This document shows positions 1-6,920 of a stretch of 38,790 bases of DNA, one piece after another. Origin of the DNA: Muribaculaceae bacterium (GTDB lineage Bacteria > Bacteroidota > Bacteroidia > Bacteroidales > Muribaculaceae); NCBI GenBank assembly GCA_023664185.1, contig JAMPGA010000001.1, positions 904,138 through 942,927 of the forward strand, given 5' to 3'. The notes under the pieces are model-generated. The model saw only the letters and a program-made list of their open reading frames with translations. It was not told the origin of the DNA and did not search any database. Position 1 is the first letter of the stretch. Each line of letters opens with the position of its first letter. Position numbers and translations under genes: made by a program.

Positions 1-25
1 ATAACACTTCGTAAACTGACTTCTA

Positions 26-154
26 TTAACAATTATTTTTAAACAACCTCTTAAGTTCAAGGATAGAGCCGTCGGATTTCCATACAGAAATATCGACAGG
101 GTCGTCGGAGTTGAGCATTGTGCGGGCGGTTGATATGTGTATCGAGTGAGCCAT
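26..154 (-). CDS. small hypothetical protein, 42 aa
   Basis: The reading frame starts MAHSIHISTARTML and ends with the stop at 26-28. Its ATG shares a base with the stop codon of the upstream gene (a TAATG junction at 152-156), which suggests translational coupling. I recall longer Bacteroidales proteins beginning in a similar way (a 'VWKSDGSILEL'-like segment followed by a further domain), so this copy may be truncated at the C-terminus; that comparison is from memory. No function can be assigned. It is the last visible gene of the minus-strand operon that begins with the DUF6150 gene. Confidence 0.5.
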   Translation of the reverse strand: MAHSIHISTARTMLNSDDPVDISVWKSDGSILELKRLFKNNC

Positions 155-763
155 TATTGGAACGTGGGATTAAATATGTCGTTGAAAATGTCGGGAGAAC
201 ATGGCGGCAGAGCCTTTGGCCGGTTCTCGGCAAAGCGCCATGTGAATTTTACCGAGTTGGGCTTTTCGTCGCTGTCGGAAAGCTCCGAGGTGTAATCGGT
301 TATTAGGATTTCGAGCATAGCGTTGAAATCCGTTTCATTATTTGGCATCTCGTTGCCCCAGGGCATACGGACGTTTGCCGATGAAAGCATCTGCTCGATT
401 TGCAAATGCTCGTCATAAATAAGCGGACTCGACTGCACCTCATATTCTTTGGTGGTGCTTACATCGTAGAACTGCGATGTGCGTCCGATGACGGCAAGCG
501 AGCGGTCGGTCTTGACTTTCTCGACGGTGACGCGAGGAAGTACCAACTGCTCAGGCTCATTGAAGAAGTTGGTGTACCAGAACGGACGTATGCCGCAAAG
601 CGACTGGTCGACATAGAACGTGAGAGAGCGGTTTCCGACTCTCACGGTTACGGATTGCAGCGTCAGAGAGTCAATCTTTTTGGCCTCCTTGATTTTTACA
701 ACGATATTCTCTACCAAATTGAGGGTCTACAAGAATGTTGCATTTGTTGATTTTCACTTCCAT
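154..763 (-). pseudogene. hypothetical protein gene with an apparent +1 frameshift (or sequence error)
   Basis: An ATG at 761-763, only three bases after the preceding gene's stop, opens a frame MEVKINKCNILVDPQ. It then runs into a second open frame (LVENIVVKIKEAKK and on to 154) if one T is removed from the TTT near 718-721. The long second frame has no ATG of its own: it is preceded by an in-frame TAG, so TTG at 717 would be the only start. The tight gene spacing on both sides argues that the original gene ran from 763 to 154, about 202 residues. I do not recognise the family. Either the gene is broken by one inserted base or the assembly has a one-base error. Confidence 0.55.
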
Positions 764-766
764 AGG

Positions 767-1285
767 TCAAAAATCATCATCGGGGTCATCGCCAAAGCGA
801 TAGTTGTAATCGTCAAAGCGGTCATCATCGAGAAGGGCATCGTCAAGCTCGTCCTCGATGTCATCATCATAGAGGTCTGAGTCGCGGTCATCCAATTCAT
901 CATCCTCCATGTCGAGATGGTCTTCGCAATCGTCCATGCGGCTCTCTACATTGTCGAGGGCACGTTCAATAAGGTCGAGATCATCTTCTGACAGATGCTC
1001 TCGGTCCATAAGTTCGGAGACCTTGCCGAGCGATTCGTCAAAATAGTAATCGGTGCCGGCGAAGTCATCGAGACGGCTTTCAAGGTCTTCGAGCTTTTCT
1101 TTCAGCTGGTCATAGCGGTCATCATCAAAATCTATGCCGTAAACTTCAGGCTTCGGTTCAACACGCTCCTTGCCGCCCATCCAGGGCAGACCATCATATT
1201 TTGATTTCGGCATGGGTTTCTTGTCGAAAATCTTTTTGATTGCATCAAAAGCGAACCAACTGTATATGAAATCAAGTAATGACAT
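767..1285 (-). CDS. very acidic hypothetical protein, 172 aa
   Basis: The start MSLLDFIYSWF at 1285 is preferred over an upstream ATG at 1327 because it lies five bases after the DUF6150 stop, while 1327 would overlap that gene by 37 bases. The N-terminus has a short hydrophobic/aromatic stretch (residues 1-15) and a basic KIFDKKPMPKSK segment. From about residue 45 onward the protein is dominated by Asp and Glu with heptad-like leucines (LKEKLEDLESRLDDF), suggesting an acidic coiled coil or a disordered tail. It belongs to the same operon as its neighbours. The function is unknown; a DNA-mimic or metal-binding role would be speculation. Confidence 0.6.
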   Translation of the reverse strand: MSLLDFIYSWFAFDAIKKIFDKKPMPKSKYDGLPWMGGKERVEPKPEVYGIDFDDDRYDQLKEKLEDLESRLDDFAGTDYYFDESLGKVSELMDREHLSEDDLDLIERALDNVESRMDDCEDHLDMEDDELDDRDSDLYDDDIEDELDDALLDDDRFDDYNYRFGDDPDDDF

Positions 1286-1290
1286 GGCCG

Positions 1291-1632
1291 TCAGTATAGG
1301 AGATGTTTCTTGTCGTTCTTTTTCCAACCGGCGCGGTATTCTTTATCAGTAAAGAATACAACGAGGTCGGCTTGATATTCATGGTCGACAAAGTATATCT
1401 TTTTGTCGGCACGAGACTGTGAGTTGATGAAGAACCAAATGCCCTTGTTTTCATTGGACTTGACACGATATTCCTTGTCAGTCTTGAAAACAACAAGATC
1501 GGCACGGTATTCCTTATCCGTGACATAGACCTTGATGTCGGCCTGATACTGGTGGTCGACAGAATATATCTTCTGCGCAGAGGTCGACAAAGCGAAAGCG
1601 AGGATTGCTATAAAGAGCGATAGAAACTTCAT
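1291..1632 (-). CDS. DUF6150-like secreted repeat protein, 113 aa
   Basis: The protein begins with a clear signal peptide ([19 protein letters not shown], cleavage expected before QKIYS). The mature part repeats a short beta unit of the type V-D/T-x-E-Y-x-A-D-L-x-V-F four or five times ([54 protein letters not shown]). I recognise this pattern as the DUF6150 family of Bacteroidetes, whose role is unknown. It is the first intact gene of the minus-strand operon and starts 12 bases after the stop of a truncated HU gene, so the promoter and first gene of the operon appear to have been lost or replaced. Confidence 0.75.
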   Translation of the reverse strand: MKFLSLFIAILAFALSTSAQKIYSVDHQYQADIKVYVTDKEYRADLVVFKTDKEYRVKSNENKGIWFFINSQSRADKKIYFVDHEYQADLVVFFTDKEYRAGWKKNDKKHLLY

Positions 1633-1644
1633 TGGCGATGGGTG

Positions 1645-1782
1645 TTACTGTTTGGCAACTTCGGCTTTGAAAGCATCGGCAGGTTTGAACGCCGGGATTT
1701 TGTGAGCCGGAACGATGATTGTGGTGTTCTTGCCGATATTACGAGCAGTCTTCTCGGTACGTTGTTTGAGTTGGAAAGTACC
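1645..1782 (-). pseudogene. HU-family DNA-binding protein, C-terminal fragment
   Basis: Translating the minus strand gives [19 protein letters not shown] and then [20 protein letters not shown], ending VAKQ-stop. This is the arm and C-terminal helix of an HU/IHF-type protein. The N-terminal half (the helices before the beta arm) is absent; at 1782 the sequence passes directly into an hsdM fragment. It is paralogous to, but not identical with, the intact HU gene at 3547-3834. In the hsdM frame, the open frame crosses the junction and reads nonsense through the HU part. Confidence 0.8.
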
Positions 1783-1937
1783 GGAGGGTTGCTGACTATT
1801 GCATCAAACGGTTTCTCATCCCAATGGTACGGCTCTAAGAGCGTGTCACCATTGTGGATATCAAACTTGTTATAGTTGATGTTGTGGAGGAACATGTTGA
1901 TGCGGCAGAGGTTGTAGGTGGTGATGTTCAGTTCCCA
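1783..1937 (-). pseudogene. hsdM: type I restriction-modification methyltransferase (HsdM), internal fragment
   Basis: The minus-strand translation reads [18 protein letters not shown], then [17 protein letters not shown], then FDAIVSNPP. This is the conserved HsdM core around the catalytic N-P-P-Y/F motif (motif IV). The fragment stops exactly at NPP, where an aromatic residue should follow, and joins the HU fragment. No other part of hsdM, and no hsdS or hsdR, is seen nearby. A -7-like TATCTTTG lies just upstream (about 1951-1958), so the junk fusion may still be transcribed. Confidence 0.8.
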
Positions 1938-2064
1938 GTTTATCAGTAGATTGCAAAGATAATCAAAAAAATTGAATTAACGGCAATCGATGCAAAGGTA
2001 ATATTTAAGTAGGGCAAGATTTCTGCTCATCGAGGTTAAAAATCTCTGTTTGAGAGCAATTTTT

Positions 2065-2397
2065 TCAATTGAGGCAGAAATCAAGCTCGATGAGTTCGGA
2101 GTAGGACTCGGCGAGTTTGCGGATGGCGGCGTGGTCAGGTACCCAGTCTTCGGTACCACTGCCAACGTTGTCTTTGAGGTCGAGCATTAGGTCGAGCAAT
2201 GCCACATCGCGGTTTGGTTGCGATGCATTGCTTTCCTCAATATACATCGTCATGACGGTGAATGACTTTTCATGTATGCCGATACGCAAGTAAGCATCAG
2301 CAACATCCGGGTCATCGTCGATGCGCTGCTGCACTGCGCCACTGATTGCTCGTTCCAGAGCATCAATCGCCTTGGGCGGTATGCGTTTAGTTTCCAT
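2065..2397 (-). CDS. hypothetical protein, 110 aa
   Basis: Starts METKRIPPKAIDAL and ends LIELDFCLN. The protein is soluble, mixed alpha/beta and acidic, with no signal peptide or membrane segment, and I do not recognise a family. A good -7 box (TAATTTTG, minus strand, 2405-2412) ends only seven bases before the ATG, so transcription would start at or next to the start codon. It lies alone between gene fragments. Confidence 0.55.
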   Translation of the reverse strand: METKRIPPKAIDALERAISGAVQQRIDDDPDVADAYLRIGIHEKSFTVMTMYIEESNASQPNRDVALLDLMLDLKDNVGSGTEDWVPDHAAIRKLAESYSELIELDFCLN

Positions 2398-2404
2398 TAG
2401 ATTG

Positions 2405-2412
2405 CAAAATTA
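2405..2412 (-). promoter_or_regulatory. -7 box for the 110-aa gene
   Basis: TAATTTTG on the minus strand fits the Bacteroidetes -7 consensus TAnnTTTG. The spacing to the ATG at 2397 implies a leaderless or near-leaderless mRNA. Confidence 0.5.
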
Positions 2413-2522
2413 CGAAATCTTTCGCAAAAGTTCTGTTATAGAACGGTGTGAAGGCCGAGACCGAGGCTCGGTTCATGATAGCCCGGCGGCGGTGCCGTAT
2501 CGCCCACTCCCATCTATAAATC

Positions 2523-2554
2523 TTTGTGTATACCAATAATAATGCATAACTTTG
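2523..2554 (+). promoter_or_regulatory. Bacteroidetes promoter for the 170-aa membrane protein
   Basis: TTTG at 2523-2526 and TAACTTTG at 2547-2554 are separated by 20 bases, a full consensus Bacteroidetes housekeeping promoter. The expected transcript start is near 2561, about ten bases before the ATG at 2572. Confidence 0.7.
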
Positions 2555-2571
2555 CCTAAACATAAATAGAC

Positions 2572-3084
2572 ATGGAAAATTCAACATCTGAAAACAGTTA
2601 TTACACACAACCAAATATTTTGGGGAAAAATCCATCGAATGTAGTTTCATGGCTTGGCTTTGGTTTCTCTCTTTTTGTGCTGATTTTATTATGGGTCACA
2701 CTACTGATCAGTGTTCTTATTATTAAGAATAGCACTGACACATTTTCAGGCGAAGCATCTGCCTTGATAATGATTTTCTTAATGATAGGCATCCCATTAG
2801 GGCTTGCAGGATTAATACTATCCATAGTTGGCTTGATTAAAGCCTCTAATCACGGAGGAAAGAAATGGATAGGTGCTTGTGGATTGGTGTTCACTGCTTT
2901 ATCAATACTGAGCATATTTATCCCAATTGTGATTAGTGCATGTAATACGAAAGAGCCAACAACTGTAATAACTCCAACAGCTGTTGACACTAAAAGCTCT
3001 GGGAACAATGTCGTTTTATTGATTGATAAGCATCAGTTGAAATGCTATGACAATCGAGAAAAACAAGATAACAATCCATACTAA
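2572..3084 (+). CDS. membrane protein with three predicted TM helices, 170 aa
   Basis: The N-terminus is hydrophilic (about 25 residues), followed by hydrophobic helices near residues 27-50, 63-88 and 100-123. The last ends in VISACNTKEP, and a soluble tail follows. The layout resembles small DUF4190-like bacterial membrane proteins, but the assignment is weak. The gene is much more AT-rich than the surrounding genome. After the TAA the same frame continues with protein-like sequence (TRIEYTFQLEDELEVWFTMH, 3085-3144), so the stop may be premature or a second fragment may be fused downstream. Confidence 0.6.
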   Translation: MENSTSENSYYTQPNILGKNPSNVVSWLGFGFSLFVLILLWVTLLISVLIIKNSTDTFSGEASALIMIFLMIGIPLGLAGLILSIVGLIKASNHGGKKWIGACGLVFTALSILSIFIPIVISACNTKEPTTVITPTAVDTKSSGNNVVLLIDKHQLKCYDNREKQDNNPY

Positions 3085-3148
3085 ACGCGGATTGAATATA
3101 CTTTCCAATTAGAGGACGAATTGGAAGTATGGTTCACTATGCACGACA

Positions 3149-3457
3149 TTACGGAAGAAGATTCTCGGCCTTGGTTGAGTTCCATCCCACCTTTTTGATT
3201 TTATCGTGCTCTTTCTTTCCACTGACTATACCGACATAATCGGCCGCAATCATAGTATTCTCGGTTGCAAAAGCGAGTGTGAATTCCGGGCAACGGTTGA
3301 GGTTTTCGGTAGTGGCATGGCTGCCAAGCGAAATCATAATCTCGTTTATATCCCATTGACCTCCCCAGGCTGCGTTCATAACATTGGGAGTACCGTTGGC
3401 ATCATATGTGCCGATTATTAATACAGGCTGCGGAAGCAGATACCCTCTTATATGAAA
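3149..3457 (-). pseudogene. flavin reductase family protein, fragment lacking both ends
   Basis: The minus-strand translation gives LLPQPVLIIGTYDANGTPNV, then MNAAWGGQWDINEIMISLG, then FATENTMIAADYVGIVSG. These are hallmark N-terminal motifs of the flavin reductase-like FMN-binding family. No ATG, GTG or TTG exists in frame before the RGYLLPQP segment, so the start codon is missing. The C-terminus stops after KAENLLP, at about half the usual family length of roughly 190 residues. The upstream break abuts a hairpin at 3464-3502. Confidence 0.75.
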
Positions 3458-3463
3458 ATAATC

Positions 3464-3510
3464 AACCGCAGTAGCAGGGCAATGTGCTCTGCGACTGCGG
3501 TTTTGTTTCT
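3464..3510. terminator. hairpin downstream of HU (terminator-like)
   Basis: A 9-bp perfect stem AACCGCAGT/ACTGCGGTT (3464-3472 and 3494-3502) is followed on the plus strand by TTTTGTTT. It lies 45 bases downstream of the HU stop on the minus strand and borders the flavin reductase fragment. It could terminate in either direction. Confidence 0.5.
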
Positions 3511-3546
3511 AATCGGACTGACGCTTGTGCTGTCTGATTCTCCGGA

Positions 3547-3834
3547 TTACTCGGCTACTGATCCGTTGGCAACAGCCTCCTTAAATTCGGGGCAGGGCTT
3601 GAATGCCGGTATGTTGTGCTTGGGGATGATGATAGCGGTGTTCTGCGAGATGTTGCGGGCAGTCTTCTCGGCGCGCTCCTTAACGATGAACGATCCGAAA
3701 CCACGGAGATATACGTTCTCTCCATTTGCAAGTGAATCCTTTACGGCCACCATGAATCCCTCTATTGTGGCAAGAACACTCGCCTTGTCGATGCCGGTGG
3801 TCTTGGCAATCTCGTTTACGATTTCTGCTTTTGT
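3547..3834 (-). CDS. HU-family nucleoid DNA-binding protein, 95 aa
   Basis: Starts MTKAEIVNEIAKTTGIDKAS, the canonical HU/IHF N-terminus; an upstream in-frame ATG at 3879 would add 15 unconserved residues and lies inside the promoter. The core shows GFGSFIVKERAEKTARNI (beta arm base) and AFKP near the C-terminus. HU proteins bind and bend DNA as dimers. The length is normal. The -7 box at 3877-3884 drives it, and the hairpin at 3464-3502 lies downstream. A second, truncated HU paralog lies at 1645-1782. Confidence 0.92.
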   Translation of the reverse strand, partial: TKAEIVNEIAKTTGIDKASVLATIEGFMVAVKDSLANGENVYLRGFGSFIVKERAEKTARNISQNTAIIIPKHNIPAFKPCPEFKEAVANGSVAE

Positions 3835-3876
3835 CATATATGTGAGAATTAGATTAGTTTGTTGATTTATAGACTG

Positions 3877-3884
3877 CAAAATTA
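3877..3884 (-). promoter_or_regulatory. -7 box for the HU gene
   Basis: TAATTTTG on the minus strand, with a weak TTG about 18 bases upstream. The transcript would start near 3870, leaving a leader of about 36 bases before the ATG at 3834. This supports the shorter HU start. Confidence 0.55.
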
Positions 3885-3918
3885 CATAAAAATCTTGACT
3901 TACAACTCTTTTTGACCA

Positions 3919-3946
3919 ATTATTTTGCCATTTCTTGCAAAATAAT
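3919..3946. repeat. perfect 10-bp inverted repeat at the MATE stop codon
   Basis: ATTATTTTGC (3919-3928) and GCAAAATAAT (3937-3946) form a hairpin with an 8-base loop, touching the MATE stop codon at 3946-3948. There is no strong T-run, so it may be an mRNA 3'-end stabiliser rather than a classical terminator. Confidence 0.4.
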
Positions 3947-5325
3947 CATGTTTTGGCGCGTTTTCTGAGCCGACTCGCTGTAAAATCAATGATAATTATC
4001 ACCAGAGTGAGCATTTCTGAGGCCGGGATGGCGAGCCACATACCGTCTACACCTATGTAGCGCGGCAGCACTATAAACATTGCCACTACAAATATCATGC
4101 CTCGGAGCAGGGTGAACACTGTGGCTCTTACTGCTTTCTCCAGGCTTTGATAGTAGCCGATAAATGTGATATTGAGGGCAAAGAAGATGCCACACAGTGC
4201 AAACTCGGGCAAACCCTTGATGGCAATAGGCACGGCTCCCGACTCAGCCGACAGAAACATGAGCACTATAGCCTTGGCTCCAAAGGCCACGATGGCGGTG
4301 ACGATGAGGCCACACACCACTGCCGTGGCAAGGGCGATGCGCATCGAACTGGCCACTCTGTACATCTGCCCGGCTCCGTAGTTGAAACTTATTATCGGCT
4401 GGGCCGACTGGGCTATGGCGTTGCTCATGGAGAATATCACAGGGAAGAGATAGCATGCTATGCTGAAGGCTGCCACGCCGTTTTCGCCCAATGCTGCGAT
4501 GAAAACATAGTTGCCCGTCAGCATCATCACCGACATGGCTATCTCTGTAAGAAAGGTGGCAAATCCTATTTTGGCCATGTAAAGTGTATTGCGCAGTGTG
4601 AGCAGCAGGCTGGTTATGGACAGCTTGAGGCGGTAATACTTAAGCGTGTTTGAGAACGCCGGAAAATAAACTATCACCATTATGGCTCCCAGCGCGCAGC
4701 TTACCGATGTGGCTATAGCGGCTCCGGCAACTCCCATATGCATCGGGAACACCAGGATATAGTCGAGCACTATGTTGAACGATGCGGCCACTACGTTACA
4801 CCACATGGCATAGCGCGGCGACCCATCAAGCCTTATAAGCATCATGCCCACACACTCTATCAGCAGAAACACCATGCCGGGCAGAAGCCACAGCAGATAG
4901 CTTATGGCGATGGGTTCGAGCAGATCGCTACTCCCCAGCATCCTCACCACTGCTCCAGGGGCTGCAAGGCAGGGTAGGGAGATGAGTAGCACCAAAGTGA
5001 TACCCACCAGAAATGCCTGTGTGCTGATGATGTTTGCAGCCTTCACGTTGTCGTTGGCCAGGCGGATGCTGGCTATAACCGAAGCACCTATGCCAAACAT
5101 GAGCCCCAGTCCAGTCACAACCATGAAAAGGGGAGCCACTATGTTGACTGCGGCAATACCATTGGCGCCAACTCCTTGTCCCACAAAAATTCCGTCTATG
5201 ATAGTGAGGAGCGCGTTGAACACCATCCCGATCAGAGTTGGGAAGAACAGTGCCCTGAAAAGTCTCGGGATACTCTCATGTCCCAGATCCAGGCTGTCGC
5301 GGTCAAGATGTCGTTCCTTTTTCAT
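3946..5325 (-). CDS. MATE family efflux transporter, 459 aa
   Basis: The length and about 12 hydrophobic helices fit the multidrug and toxin extrusion family, which exports cationic compounds in exchange for Na+ or H+. Family features include an N-terminal FFPTLIGMVFNALLTIIDGI segment, with the repeat-half equivalent around IAQSAQPIISFNYGAGQ (residues about 304-320), the typical MATE 'Q-P-x-x-x-x-N-Y-G-A' motif. The C-terminus ends in basic RLRKRAKT. It appears monocistronic. The substrate cannot be predicted; MepA-like multidrug exporters are the nearest well-known type. Confidence 0.9.
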   Translation of the reverse strand: MKKERHLDRDSLDLGHESIPRLFRALFFPTLIGMVFNALLTIIDGIFVGQGVGANGIAAVNIVAPLFMVVTGLGLMFGIGASVIASIRLANDNVKAANIISTQAFLVGITLVLLISLPCLAAPGAVVRMLGSSDLLEPIAISYLLWLLPGMVFLLIECVGMMLIRLDGSPRYAMWCNVVAASFNIVLDYILVFPMHMGVAGAAIATSVSCALGAIMVIVYFPAFSNTLKYYRLKLSITSLLLTLRNTLYMAKIGFATFLTEIAMSVMMLTGNYVFIAALGENGVAAFSIACYLFPVIFSMSNAIAQSAQPIISFNYGAGQMYRVASSMRIALATAVVCGLIVTAIVAFGAKAIVLMFLSAESGAVPIAIKGLPEFALCGIFFALNITFIGYYQSLEKAVRATVFTLLRGMIFVVAMFIVLPRYIGVDGMWLAIPASEMLTLVIIIIDFTASRLRKRAKT

Positions 5326-5407
5326 AAACGTAATTTAACGCAAATCGGCTGCAAAGTTACACATTCCTATTGGCCTGACAAAATGATAGTTGAGAAAATT
5401 GCACAAA

Positions 5408-5441
5408 GAAAAATGGGTCTAACTCATTGAGTTAAACCCAT
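5408..5441 (-). terminator. terminator of tRNA-Pro
   Basis: Read on the minus strand, ATGGGTTTAACTC and GAGTTAGACCCAT form a 13-bp stem with one wobble pair and a 3-base loop, followed by TTTTTC. It lies directly downstream of tRNA-Pro. Its inner part resembles the terminator after the tRNA-Leu gene at 32964-32990. Confidence 0.75.
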
Positions 5442-5455
5442 TCAGATAACCTTTG

Positions 5456-5529
5456 TCGGGGTGACTAGACTCGAACTAGCGACCTCACGCCCCCCAGACG
5501 CGTACTCTAACCAACTGAGCTACACCCCG
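5456..5529 (-). tRNA. tRNA-Pro (anticodon GGG)
   Basis: Read on the minus strand, a 74-nt cloverleaf has the acceptor stem CGGGGTG paired with CACCCCG (5457-5463), a D arm GTAGCTCAGTTGGTTAGAGT, an anticodon loop CTGGGGG on a CGCGT/GCGTG stem, and a T arm with GTTCGAGTC. The CCA end is not encoded. The anticodon GGG reads CCC/CCU proline codons. It is flanked by a consensus promoter and a terminator. Confidence 0.93.
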
Positions 5530-5580
5530 ATTAGGATTTTGGGAGCTTGCTTAAGAGCTTTGTTTTTCTCTTTTGCGCTG

Positions 5581-5613
5581 CAAAGGTACGGACTTTTTTC
5601 GTTACCATCCAAA
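5581..5613 (-). promoter_or_regulatory. promoter of tRNA-Pro
   Basis: On the minus strand TTTG (5610-5613) and TACCTTTG (5581-5588) are separated by 21 bases. The start would be near 5574, giving a 5' leader of about 45 bases for RNase P to remove. Confidence 0.7.
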
Positions 5614-5635
5614 TCTTATTGTATGCTTTAACGTA

Positions 5636-5678
5636 ATTTTAACACTCCGGGTGATTTTAGATAACTAAGTGTTAAAAT
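5636..5678. terminator. hairpin downstream of the AI-2E transporter gene
   Basis: ATTTTAACACT (5636-5646) and AGTGTTAAAAT (5668-5678) form a perfect 11-bp stem with a 21-base loop, five bases after the transporter stop on the minus strand. The downstream T-run is weak, so the termination role is only probable. Confidence 0.45.
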
Positions 5679-5682
5679 ATAT

Positions 5683-6795
5683 TTACGATTTTCGATGATT
5701 CAGGCGGTCCTCCTTGCGCTGTCGTGGAGCTATGAGATACTCATCGTAGTATGCCATGAGCAGAGTGGTGAGCGGGATGGCTATGATAAGTCCGATGAAG
5801 CCAAGGAGAGTACCCCACACCGAGAGCGACAGAAATATGATGGCCGGGTTCATGCTCATGGCATTGCCGATGATCTTGGGGGTGAGGATAAGATCCTGTA
5901 TGGCCTGAACCACTATGTAGACTGCCATAGCCTGCCAGAACATTGGCCAGAAACTGGCTTGGCCTCCCACTGCGCAGATCAGGCAAAGCAGCGTGACCGG
6001 GATGATCGACACCAGCTGCAGATAGGGCACCATATTGAGCAGACCTATGAACATACCCACGATAATGGCCAGTGGGAGCTTGATGATGAGAAACCCTATT
6101 GAGAACAATACACCCACAATGAAGGCTATCAGAGCCTGCCCGCGGAAGTAGCGGTTCATGGAAGTCTTCACGTCGCCGGCCACCTTATATATAATGCGGC
6201 GATATTTTGGCATGACCATGCGCCTGAATCCGGCCGCGATGCGCTCGTAGTCTATCATTATGAACACCACATACAGCACCACTATGAGCCAGCTGAACAC
6301 CGACATCAGCAGCGATATGCTACCGGTTATCACACTCCACGATGCGCTCAGGGTCTCCTCGATCATACGTTTCCATTCCTCGCGCGTCAGTTTTGATGCT
6401 ATAAGCTCGAAGTCGAGGTTGCGCCGCAGAAACTCCTGCAGCGACTCGGGCACGAAGGCCACGCTCTGGCGTGCGGATGAATAGGCCTTCAGCATGGCCA
6501 CCATCTGGGTAGACTCGCGGGCTATGATGGGGTAGATCAGATAGACTATGGCGCAAAGGAAGAAAACCACCTCGAAGAGGGTGACAAACGTGGCTATGAC
6601 ACGACCCTTCAGTCTGAGCAACTGCCTGTTGAACTGCACGAAAGGTTCAAACAGATAGGCTATGAGACAACCCACCAGAAAGGGCAGCAACACACCCCGC
6701 AGTATATTGATGAGCCATATCACACCCAGAAAGATCACGCAGTTTATCACGAGCCGGACAGTGCGGTCGAGGTCGAAACGTTGGCGTACGAGCAT
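5683..6795 (-). CDS. AI-2E family transporter (permease), 370 aa
   Basis: The protein has the family layout: two N-terminal helices (VINCVIFLGVIWLINILRG, LLPFLVGCLIAYLFEP), a soluble region with 'SARQSVAFVPESLQEFL', and a C-terminal multi-helix block including GLLNMVPYLQ and TPKIIGNAMSMNPAIIFLSL (residues about 245-345), which is the diagnostic AI-2E/PurR-regulated permease region. The length is typical. Members have been reported as AI-2 exporters or Na+/H+ antiporters; the real substrate is unknown here. It is divergently oriented from the MFS gene, sharing a 125-base promoter region. Confidence 0.9.
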   Translation of the reverse strand: MLVRQRFDLDRTVRLVINCVIFLGVIWLINILRGVLLPFLVGCLIAYLFEPFVQFNRQLLRLKGRVIATFVTLFEVVFFLCAIVYLIYPIIARESTQMVAMLKAYSSARQSVAFVPESLQEFLRRNLDFELIASKLTREEWKRMIEETLSASWSVITGSISLLMSVFSWLIVVLYVVFIMIDYERIAAGFRRMVMPKYRRIIYKVAGDVKTSMNRYFRGQALIAFIVGVLFSIGFLIIKLPLAIIVGMFIGLLNMVPYLQLVSIIPVTLLCLICAVGGQASFWPMFWQAMAVYIVVQAIQDLILTPKIIGNAMSMNPAIIFLSLSVWGTLLGFIGLIIAIPLTTLLMAYYDEYLIAPRQRKEDRLNHRKS

Positions 6796-6868
6796 TGTGT
6801 TTTGACGGAATTATATGATTTTCGCCACGAAATTACGATTTTTGCACCGATTTCTTGACATTTTTCTG

Positions 6869-6876
6869 TAATTTTG
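6869..6876 (+). promoter_or_regulatory. -7 box for the MFS-ligA unit
   Basis: TAATTTTG lies 44 bases upstream of the MFS start codon. No clear -33 TTTG is found at normal spacing. A weaker minus-strand TAATTTCG near 6829-6836 may serve the divergent AI-2E gene. Confidence 0.5.
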
Positions 6877-6920
6877 TGCTCAAAACTATCATCACACCAA
6901 TTTAACTACCACAATAGAAT

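Noticed and set aside
4147..4653. 168-aa plus-strand ORF inside the MATE gene
   Set aside because: It is antisense to a clear MATE coding region, and its His/Gly/Arg-rich composition is typical of a shadow frame.
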